From the NCBI RefSeq assembly GCF_020882245.1, contig NC_083599.1:41752748-41816747 (forward strand): a stretch of 64,000 nucleotides of DNA. Direction: 5' to 3'. Made by a program: the position numbers and the translations under genes. This document shows positions 50,930 to 61,500 of the stretch, one piece after another. Source of the stretch: Rhopalosiphum padi. Its lineage: Eukaryota; Arthropoda; Insecta; Hemiptera; Aphididae. How positions within the stretch are numbered: position 1 is the stretch's first letter; the number at the start of each line of letters is the position of its first letter. The notes under the pieces are model-generated. The model ran no database searches. It saw only the letters and a program-made list of their open reading frames with translations, and was not told where the DNA came from.

Positions 50930-51660
50930 CAGCTTACGTCGTCGCGTAGTCGCTGTGGCTTGGCAGGAGGCTCCACGTTACAATGGCTAAAAAAGATAAG
51001 GGTGTGCGTATGTGTGTGTGTATATAAAAAAAAAACAAACAAATAATGAAGAAAAAGTAGGTGAAAAAAAAATAGATCGAAAGATCTCGATAAGAAAACA
51101 TTACAAAACGATGAAAGGCGCGTAATATAATCCGGGATCTTATCTCGTACAATGAGCTAGTCACCGAGCTGCCGCGGGAGGATAAAAAAATAATAATAAT
51201 ATAAAATAATAATAACGCGCGCACACACACACACACGTACTCGGTCCATCCATCGTATAATATATGGACCGGGTGCTGAGTTGTGGGGAGGGGGCTCAAA
51301 GGGATGGTAGGGGGGGGATAAAGAGAAAAAAACAGACCCTTCAGGTGTTCGGCGAGCCAAAATCTTGACATCTACAGCAGCTAGTAGTCTATTAAGACCT
51401 CGATACGGTCGTTAAGCATTATATTGTTGCACAATGCATGTCTTAAATATACACACATTCACACACACTCACACGATCTATAGACCGGTATAGGGTTGAT
51501 TGTTTCGCATTTCATCCTATAATATTATATATATTGTACAGACCATTACCCGCGCGCGCTGTGTCCACTTTTTTTTTAACATTTCATCTTAAGCCCCGCG
51601 CGGTAAGCTGCACAAAAGCCGCGATGCGATAACGGTAATCGCGGCGCTCTGTCTACCAGT
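50930..51660. other. GC-richer island with microsatellites and a strong hairpin
   Basis: It contains (CA)n near 51222-51236, G-runs near 51282-51320 and a CpG-rich end (51540-51650) with an 8-bp perfect GC stem. Minus-strand frames are Phe/Leu/Pro-rich without domains. It is a candidate regulatory island. Confidence 0.3.
51618..51645. repeat. CpG-rich perfect hairpin
   Basis: GCCGCGAT pairs with ATCGCGGC around a 12-base loop (GCGATAACGGTA). The stem is all but AT-free in a region whose background is AT-rich. Confidence 0.75.
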
Positions 51661-53550
51661 CAACTTATTGTTTTCTTTTTTTTTGTTACAAGTATGTATA
51701 ATATAATATAGTTTAATGTTTATACAGGTAACATTATCTGCACTGGAGTAGCCGACGACAAGCAGTTATTACTGCAGCAATATTCGTTGTATACATATAT
51801 GCGCAGTGTGCTCACGCTAAGAGATATCGCTACAATTAAGAATTTCATCTGGAATACCTTTGATGGAAATGTGATGAAAGTGGGAGTTTTTAACCCTTTT
51901 AGATACGCACACATCCAAAACAACTTACTTTTTTTATGATAACGCATTTTTTTTTTTTACTGATTCGGATAGACTACTTTATACCACATATAAAAGATTT
52001 TATAGAACCGTTTTTGGATACTAGCCTTTTTCTAATAATTGAAAAATTTACAAAGTTAGAGAAATAAATTGAAATTTACGAATAATTACTGTTTTGCGAT
52101 ATTTTAATTAAGTTTGCCTTATACTCGAGATATTCCCAATCTCAAACACAGAAATGATAAATCAAAATTAAACAATTTTGTTACGTAATTGTCAATGTTT
52201 TGTATTATTTTTTTATCATATAAATATATAACTATAATTTTTAGAATAAATTACAATAACACAAATAAGAAATGTTATTGTGAACCGATAATCAGATGTC
52301 TTGATTATTTATAAATTTTAACTCGTTGTAACCTATCAAAAGTGCAATTTTGAAAAAAAATATAAATCTGAATTTGTAGAAAAAATAGGCGTTGTCATAA
52401 AAAAAAAAAATAAGTAAATTACTAAAAAGGTTTAAATGTACATATTTTTGGGTGTGGTTTTTAGACGGTTCACGGACTGGAAATGGAATATTTATTTACA
52501 CTTAAAGCGAGCGAATTTCATCATTCAACGATCAGTTAAAATCTTTTTTTCTCGAAATCTTTCCCCATATAATCGTTTAATTGGTATCGCACAGTTTTTC
52601 CAGGAAATGGGAGGCTTAAAAATATGTCCCTCCCTTGTCAATCCTCGACGGGCGCCTGCTGTAGCTGGTGAACATTCGTCTTCTGTATAATAATAATATG
52701 TATGTGTCACGCGTTTAGATCTTTATTATAAGACAAATCGTTCTTTCGCGATAAAGATTTTGGACTAGTAACGCGTTATTTTATAACATGTAGGCATTAT
52801 AATAAGACGCACCATCCACATATTTTTAAATATAATATTAAAGACGGGCACATGGTATTTCATGTAGTGTGCTTTCTCAGTTTAGTATAATTTACATGAC
52901 AGCCAAAATTGGAAAATTGAATATTATAAAAAAAAATGTATTTTATTTATTTTTATGTTACACATTTTACCCGTTAACAATAACAATATTTGTAAATTGT
53001 AAGTAAATCAAAAATTTGAAGTGGGGCAGAATTTATTGCAAGGTCTGCAAAAATTGCTCATCCTGTGTTTAATAATATACCCGGAAGTGTGTGATATAAA
53101 TATTAATTGTTACGTTTAAAATAATTTAAAAATATAAAATGAATTCGTGCCAACATTCAAATTTTTAACATCATAATAAATAATAATTATTATATTATGC
53201 CTACCTATCACTCGTGCCTCGTATAAGGTATTCAGTGCATTGTAAAACAAGTATATCTACTGTTTTCAAGTTCACGATAATTGCATCCGAAATGCACGTG
53301 CCTAACCGTTCTAGTTTATATTATTATTATTTAAGTATTATGATTGGTGCGTTTATAATAATAAATGATAATAATATGGTACATGCGTGTGATCGTCGAG
53401 TATTATAATTCAAGTTATAATTTCGTGGCGTTTTTATAATAGGTTTTTGGAAACCATATACATTCATTCTGAAAACATATGGTTGATTTCATTATAACCG
53501 GTTTTTTCAGGCGTTATAGTGTGGCCAAAAAAATACTGATAGATCGAATC
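51661..53550. other. AT-rich noncoding stretch
   Basis: Several A/T homopolymers are present. The frame at 52436-52690 has no domain. No gene is supported. Confidence 0.5.
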
Positions 53551-53553
53551 AAA

Positions 53554-53817
53554 TTACCGATATAGATGGAGCGTATGAAAAATAAAAAAAACATCATTAA
53601 TAACAAGTTTGAAGTAATTGGACTGCGAATTAGAAACGTCGTCCACAAAAACACTGTACGTAAATCGGAATTTTCTTTCTTGTCCGCCTCGTATACGTAG
53701 ATTGAACGTAAGTTTGAACTCTGCGTGTACAGTCGCGGAGATTTCCAGTCGGACTTGGTAAATTAATATTCTAGTAATACTAATTATTAATTGACACACA
53801 TCGAATAAACTAGACAC
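53554..53817 (-). other. Protein-like open frame, unassigned
   Basis: Part of this minus-strand frame (about 53600-53760) has balanced composition (YQVRLEISATVHAEFKLTF, RGGQERKFRFTYSVFVDD). It is GC-richer than its flanks, unlike the Tyr/Ile-rich chance frames nearby. Its ends run into AT-rich sequence with no clear start. It may be a conserved noncoding patch or a lone exon. I recognise no family. Confidence 0.2.
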
Positions 53818-56800
53818 TCATGTTTATACCAACAACTAGTAAAATTGCAATTTAATTATGTACAACTTTCAACTTTAAATTAAAAATAATTAATGTGATT
53901 AAAATAGGTCAATGCATGCTGAGAAATAATAATTTAACTTATTTTGATATAAGCAAAGAAAGCATACTTTGTTAAATGACTATTTAATTAATTATAAAAG
54001 TCTCCTATATGTATTATTATTATGTTGATGATGCATTTTTTTCAGATAAAAACTAACTGCCACTGTTATACTCGTACTTTTATGCCGATTGAAATGAACG
54101 ATCGATTTTTAAAAACAAATAAATATATCAATTTGAGAGCTTCATATGTTGTTGCTCATAACGTTTGCTAATATTTGCAAGATATTAATATGTTGTTTTC
54201 CTTATTTCATTATTAATATATAGTTTAACATGTTTTTGTATTCCCTAGACTCTAGAGCGATTAACTCAATCAATGTTATAGGTATACGTTATTCACAAAT
54301 AATCCTTTATTATTGTGAGTATATCTATAATATATGTGTAGTATTTAATTATTATAGGTAATTAATCATAATATTACGATGTCAATTTTTCATTGATGGC
54401 CAATAGGAACCAGAAGCGTATAATAGTAAATAGATAGTCATTAAGTAATGACTATCTATTTACTATTATACGCTTCTTAGTCACAAATATACATAGATCA
54501 ATTATTAATATCGGAATTTTATAAATAAATAATAATTAGCGATACATTAAATTATTATAAATTGCAAATCGATTGGTCAATCCAATATTGGCGCTCTTGT
54601 CAATTGATGCCCTCGGTTGGGTACTAATATAGAACTTATTTTAAAAACAATTTTTTTTACTGTACGAGTACTACAAGCCCTATGCTGATAAACTAACAAA
54701 AATACTTTCACGGTCGATAACGCGCGTAGGCATACCTATGACTTCGATATCGTTCGTTTTACACTAATTAATTTTAATGTGTTTGTCTTGAAACTGTCTA
54801 GACAATTTTTGATAGTTAAACGACCGACTAATGTCGAAAACATCAAGCATACATTTAACATCATGTCCTGCGTCGTCAAAGTGACCCAAGGTCTGATTTA
54901 GACACTGATAATGAATTTAACGATTAATCATAAATTAGAGAATATCCGTGCCCACTGCCCATACCATAATTTTGTGTTGTTTTACTAGTACGTGGTTTAA
55001 AAATAAGAAACCAATCTAAAAGATCTCAAATTCGAACACTATCACTATACTTTGTGGACGTTTTGTTACAAATCCGACAGTTATATTATACTGCAAGTAC
55101 ACGTCATATAATAACTTAACTCTATTTTCATTTACTTCTATTTTATATAGGAAATATTTTCAAACCATCTAAATTATGAACCTCTAATTATGCTCTATAT
55201 TCAATTCTAAAGAAGTTACTTTATTGCTAATTAAATTAATAAATTATCCTTCATTATTTTTGAATCACCGTACGAATAACTTATGAAGAACTTAATATTA
55301 CATACTATTCAAGTCTTAACTATTAAAATTAAATGTCGTATACATTTTTAAACACATAGGTATAAAATTATGATTTTGATGGTTAATTCTTCAAACTTGA
55401 ACTTTGAACAATTATAGAATCTTTTGACTTGGAAAAATAAATAATATTTTATAAATTGAAAAAAAGTAAAAATTGCAATTGTTTTTAAAAAGCTCATAAA
55501 GAACCAAAATATTTTGAAATTTATATCTAAACAATAGTTTTTGCAATTATTTAAAAAATGTTTTGAATATTTCACTTTTTACTTTTTACTTTCAAAGTAC
55601 CAACTAAAACCCATTTGCTACCAGAAACCACCCTCAAGGTTGAATATTGAAACATTTTTAACGCATCAAAATATAATAGTTGGTACATAAATAAAAATTA
55701 AACACAATATATTCTTCTATCCGCTTAGTCTCTAAAATCACGATTCACGAGAGTATGTATTTATTATTGTTGTTTATTAGGAATATGTCATCCGCCTAAG
55801 CTTATATAAATGAACTCTGATTACTATCACGTGTGCATTCACATGAATGTTTAGATGTATACATTTATTTGAAAAACGCTGCGGTCATAATAGGATCGGT
55901 CCCATCGCTTTTTTTGAAGGATTGCTTATTACTTATAAATTATAATAATTTAACGCATTTTTGCTTTAACGAACACAGTTTTTCATCGATTTTTGAGTAT
56001 ATAGGTACTATAATCTAATATACGAAACTTTATTTGACAAAAAATATTACTTGTTTGATTCATTGTCAATTATTGTCATGTTTGTTTTCAGGTATCGATT
56101 GAAAATTTCACGAAATATTACAATTAGTATTATTTATTAATTTACTATAAAAGTAAAAATTATTGAGTAATAAACAATATTTAGATCATTTAAATTTTCA
56201 TTTTCTTTATAATATTTAGTATATTTTATATTATATTTTGGTTCCGATCGATGAATATTATATTAATTTACAGTGATGTTTGCATGACGCATATGTATGT
56301 GTGTTTTTATTGTATGTCTGAAGATACTATTTTTAATAGAAAAAATGATGTGATCATCAACATTAACCTAGACTTTTAACAAATTGGATCTATTTGGTAC
56401 TGTTAAAAGGTATAAATTGAAAATTCTTAGTTTGTTTTTTTAATGATCTGGATAAACTAAAAAACAATACGATTATTTGTAAAAATTTTAATTTTATTAT
56501 GTATTAAAATAATTATTTTGTAAATTTGGTTAACAAAAAATTAAACCATCTGTTCACTCAGAATTATTTTCATGATATACAATGACTTATCATTGAATTA
56601 AAATTTAACACGTCTTTTATTATAGTACGCCTATTTAATGACAAGGTACACTCGGCTTCACTATATATAGCAAAGCGGTTGCCTAGTTTTCTACTTTATT
56701 ATTTAAGAATAAAAAAAAATAATTATGTAATACTTTTACTTAAGTAGCAAATGTTTTTTAAATACTTTATTCTGGGGTGCCGCCATTGGACGACTTTTCA

Positions 56801-57008
56801 CCCACGCCTCCTGACTCCTTCTCATTTACTTATTATAGGTACGTATTATATTTATTTTGTAGAGATTTTAAATTTAAAAAAAAAAAAATATTTTTTTCAT
56901 ATTAATAATACTTATATATTTTTTACTAAGTAATTCACCATTAAATTATTTATCAATATAACATAAGACATTAATTGTTAGTGTAGTATAATTTATTTTT
57001 GGTTCTAA
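53818..57008. other. AT-rich noncoding stretch
   Basis: Apart from the perfect palindrome at 54412-54477 I see no gene, RNA or transposon end. Confidence 0.55.
54412..54477. repeat. Perfect inverted repeat, 32-bp arms and 2-base loop
   Basis: The left arm AGAAGCGTATAATAGTAAAT (and on to 54443) is matched base for base by the right arm 54446-54477, which ends ATACGCTTCT. The loop is AG. All 32 pairs match, so the duplication is recent or maintained. It resembles a snap-back duplication or a minimal foldback element rather than random TA-rich symmetry. Confidence 0.95.
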
Positions 57009-57013
57009 CCAGT

Positions 57014-57050
57014 CAGCGGTAGTCAAACTATCTGGTATCCCACCATAAAA
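57014..57050 (+). mobile_element. Possible hAT-like terminus
   Basis: CAGCGGTAGTCAAACTATCT followed by GGTATCCCACCA resembles hAT ends of the CAGNGGTNNTCAAACT type. The opposite end is not seen. Confidence 0.4.
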
Positions 57051-57890
57051 AATTAAATAAAAATAAAAATGTACCATAATAATTAATTATATAGTACACC
57101 TCTAAAAAGAAAATAATTAATGTTACGCATTACATAATTTGTTTTGTCATATTATTTTTATTGCGTACCTATGTATCTACCATACCTACGTATGTATGTA
57201 CCAGACACATACTGCAGCGGCTATACAACTGCAGTCTGATAAATGACATTTTGATCACATACAGACAGGCAATAATGCTGAATTGTGTAAATTTAAATTA
57301 TAAAAATAGATTTTGTATAAATATTTTCATTTAACATTAAGTTAAAAACATTTTTAAAACTTTTGTTATATTTTTAGTGTAATGAGTCGTATTTAATAAA
57401 GGTATTTTTCTTATTTTTTAGGACATTAAAATTCTTAATAATTCTAATAATAACATTAGGTATACGGCCGACATTGAAATTTCCTCAAAACAGTTGAAAA
57501 TATAATAATCTTTATTATATTATTTCAGGGGGAATAAAGTCAGTACACACAACACTATAATAATGATGATAATTCTATACATATGCATATAAATATTATA
57601 ATAATACATATGAGACGATTATGAAGGTGTGAGCATATCATACATAATATATAACGTGTTCCCTATGTACTCTGATTATTTTATAAACGTACGTCTACTA
57701 TATAATATAATAATATTATACTTGAAATATGAAATATGCAAGTGTGCGGGTACTATATTATGTATTATATATATAGAGAGATGTATGTAGTGCGGTAGTG
57801 CTGCGCGGCGATGGCAAAAAGAGAAAAGATAAAAAAAAATATGTTTATATATTATATATATGAAAAAAAAACAGTAGAAAAGGAGCATTG
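57051..57890. other. AT-rich noncoding stretch
   Basis: No gene or repeat terminus is supported. Confidence 0.5.
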
Positions 57891-58197
57891 TGGTTGAACA
57901 AACACAAACACTGCATATTATAAACGAACCCGAAATTTCCATCCACTCTGCACCGGGGTCCCCTCGACGCGTTTTTTTTTCTTCTCCGCCACCGTAACCA
58001 CCGTCGCCGACGTTTGTTTGTTTAACAGAGAGACTACCGTGGTATATACACACACATTCGTCACTCGGGCGCACGCGGTTTTCTCTCTCTCTCTCTCTCT
58101 CTCTCCGTATCTCTCCTCTCGTCCACTATTTCTTCTTACACTATCCCATCGCCCCGTCTCTCTCGATCCCTCATCGATTTCCCCGCTCGATCATTCG

Positions 58198-58230
<33 letters not shown>

Positions 58231-58560
58231 GTATACATATATCCACACACACACACAGATGAGGGATCCTGGCGCCTGTCTTTATGTGCCCCCGTGTACG
58301 CACACCCACACACGTAAGTATATATGGCATAAGTATATACTCGGGCTTGTGTGTGTGTGTGTGCGAGCGCCTACTACGTACGCGCGAGCGCTGCAGACAA
58401 CCCATCAGACGCCCGATTGTTGTATGTATTCTCTCCCGGCCGAATGGGGTGGCGTGCACGCATTTGTGCTATGTGTACCTACCGTCGAGGGGTGGTGGGG
58501 GGAGGCGTTTTGAGGGGTTAACGCGGGGGAGGGGGTTTCCTTTTATTTCAGCCAACGTCG
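57891..58560. other. GC-richer island with long CT repeats
   Basis: It carries (TC)n at about 58081-58105 and 58197-58226, (CA)n at 58244-58257, (TG)n at 58349-58363 and a G-rich run near 58490-58540. Frames on both strands are Ser/Leu or Arg/Glu repeats from the CT tract. Paired CT/GA tracts in a CpG-bearing island resemble GAGA-type promoter or Polycomb-associated sequence, which is inference. Confidence 0.35.
58197..58226. repeat. (TC)n microsatellite
   Basis: This is an uninterrupted CT run of about 30 bases, the longer of two in the same island. Confidence 0.95.
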
Positions 58561-58636
58561 CGTCGTCGTTCTATATAATATCTTACAGTATATTGTACAG
58601 CGTGCAGTGTAGGATATATAATGTGTGCGCTCGCTA

Positions 58637-58644
<8 letters not shown>

Positions 58645-58675
<31 letters not shown>
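58645..58675. repeat. (TA)n microsatellite
   Basis: This is a pure TA run of about 31 bases just after the island. Confidence 0.95.
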
Positions 58676-58676
<1 letters not shown>

Positions 58677-61340
58677 CTAGGTATCTATACGCATAGTATA
58701 AAATGTTTTTTATGTGTATAATAATATATGTATGAGACCTGTACCTTACGCTCATACTGATAATAGGTGTATATTTTATTATTTTTATAGAAAAAAAAAT
58801 ATTATTAATATTATTTTATTGTATTGATGTATATATAGCGTATAGCAAATAACAATATTTAATTACTCGATACGATCATTTATATAGGTAATAGCAGGTG
58901 TCACATAAATCATTATTTTGTACAATATTATATCATACAGTATCCCCTTCCGATACATCTCCGTATTTCAGATTAAATATAACCACTCTAGAAATATAAT
59001 ATATGTAATATACAATATTATATTATTATTGTTAGAGTTTATCGACTTTGTCGATTTTACGTAATCGTTGTTTGTTATTGTTTAGTTCGTATTTATTTCT
59101 ACGGTTTTCGCAAAGAATAATACATCAGCTATTATATATGATGGACTTATTGATATAGACTTTATTTTACGGATAGAGGTGTGTTGGTTTACTTTCGTGT
59201 ATTTTGAAGCTGATTTTTGTACGATAGTTCCTGTGAATTTATTGAATGATGCAATATGGCGTTTAACACATGATGATACATCACATTCAGTGGCAGCGTG
59301 CCTCAGTGCATGTTTAATTTAAGGCTAGTTATTATATACGACTTACAAGTTACGAATAGAATATCATACGAGACACGAGTAATATAAGTATGATTGCTCG
59401 ATGAAAAATTGAGAACTACTTACCGTGCGATTTCGTGGTTACGACGGAGTCTGTTTAATGGCGATTGGCGGTATACTGCAGAGTTTCAAACTTTACACGA
59501 TGGTTCTTTTTATTGGATTGTCATTAAGTCTACAATGCGTACCTAATCTGAAAACCCGTTTTTTTTCTATAAGTATACGTTGTTACAGTTGACAACACTG
59601 CAAATCTGCGCAATTGTATATTTTAAAACTCGTGTAGCATACGATACTCACAATACATTATATAATATCAAATTTATTAAATAATAACGAATCATCAATG
59701 ATGATTTATCATTAAATTTAAATTTGACAAAAATCCATTTCATATTTTTCTAATGAACACTCAATGGTAGTGTTTTATGGATTCCTCCGTTTTGATAATC
59801 TGGCTACCGGTTCCATGTAAGTACCATATATACGCGCATATGTAGTATGGCGAAAAATATTAAATGATTAAATAATAAATTTAATAACTTGAGTATTAAT
59901 AGGGGTTATTATTTTATGAAATTAAACAAAATTATAATTTTTTAAGTAGTTATATTTTATACATTATATAGCTTTAATGAATTGTGCGTTAAGTTTAACA
60001 TATTTTCGAATTAAATGTAGATGTTTGATCAATGTAATAAATAAAAATTAGTGATATCACATAAATTCATAAATTGTTTGGTATCTTATCATCAATTTTT
60101 AATAAGAAAGTATTGCAATAAATAATTTAGTGAAATCAACTTATAAAAACATTTAGCGGAATCGATAGCCGGTGCAATCGATAGATTTCTTACAGGTAAA
60201 AATATATAATTCCGTATGAATCAATGCACGTCTGCGTACTACATTCAATATTTATAACTGTATAATTACAGCAAAACAGTTACTTATCTGCTCAATTTTT
60301 TCAAAAATAAAAATACTCAACAAATGTGTAAATTACGACAAATAACGATTGAAAAATCAATCGGTAAGTCTTAAATTAAAAAAAAAAAATTTACAAACAT
60401 TTAAACTATAAAGTGTAAAGCACTAAGACAGAGAAAGGAAAAAATTAAAAAGTACAATAATTAAAAAAAAAAAAAAAATTGCATCACGCATAATATGGCA
60501 ACCCTGCAGGTGCTATTGACAAAATATTATTATATTCGCCGTGTCATCGTCATTTTTTAATCGTATTTAATAAATTATAATAACTGAGCACCCGTTTACA
60601 CACACATAGGTAAATTCCATATACAGCCGTCAAATGCCGTCCTGACACGTGCGAATTCGTGACGAACATAAAAAATAATATGATGTGTCGATCGTAAACA
60701 CGCGCGGCGCCAAAAAAATAAATAAATCAAAAACAAAAGCGTTTCGTAGATCAATAACCGTTCTCAATTGTACATTTATGTTTTACCGGTATAGGTAGTA
60801 TACGGTTATACATTTTATATTATACCTAATATCCATTACGCTGCGAGATAGTTTCGTATATTCGTACTGATTTCGAATGACGAAAATCGTACAACACAAT
60901 ATTATTATTATTATTATTATTATTATGTATATTTTATTAATAATATATGTACGTGATCGGCCACAAGCGGTGGTGACGAGAAAGAAGACGACGCGGCGAC
61001 CGGGTTTCGTGTCGGCAAAACAGAAACGAAATATTAAAAAAATATATACATATATATATATATACAACATTAATTATTATTATATATACACATACATACA
61101 GTGCAGACAGGGAAGATTGAGATGACTCGAGATCTTATAATAATATGCGCGTATTATATTATTACTATATATATACACGTATAATATGTATACGCATATC
61201 GTCCGTGATCGATAGTGACGTCGTACTTCGTCCGGTCTTTAAACGATTTTTTTGTGTTCTTATTTTTTTTTTCCATTCGATTATACATCATTATGCCTAA
61301 CCCGCAAGTACTGCCGTCGAGCGTACATAATAAATGTAAT
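58676..61340. other. AT-rich noncoding stretch
   Basis: It has A/T homopolymers and a (TTA)n run at 60899-60926, with a small GC rise at 60950-61020. No gene is supported. Confidence 0.55.
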
Positions 61341-61360
61341 ATTATGCGCGTTGTATTAAT

Positions 61361-61500
61361 AAGGACGCTATACACCCGCACATGTTATTGTCTCCGTCTT
61401 ACAAACGTAGCAAATTTGCGTACATTAGAACCAATCGTGTGTTATTAGCTTTAATACTAAAATGAACTAACTTTTAATCAGTTATAGATACGAATATTCT
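61361..61500 (+). mobile_element. Half-copy of the foldback family seen at 37264-37648
   Basis: AAGGACGCTATACACCCGCA, TTGTCTCCGTCTTACAAACG and TTAGCTTTAATACTAAAATG correspond in order to GAGGACGCTACACCC, TTGTCTGCGTTTTACAAAT and TTAGCTTTAATATTAAAATG of the nested element. Only one arm is present; the inverted partner is missing. Confidence 0.6.

Noticed and set aside
50934..51371. 145-codon minus-strand frame rich in Phe, Leu and Pro
   Set aside because: Composition follows A/G-rich and microsatellite DNA; no coherent membrane-protein pattern or domain.
58018..58459. Ser/Leu and Arg/Glu repeat proteins
   Set aside because: They are translations of the (CT)n tracts on either strand, without family support.
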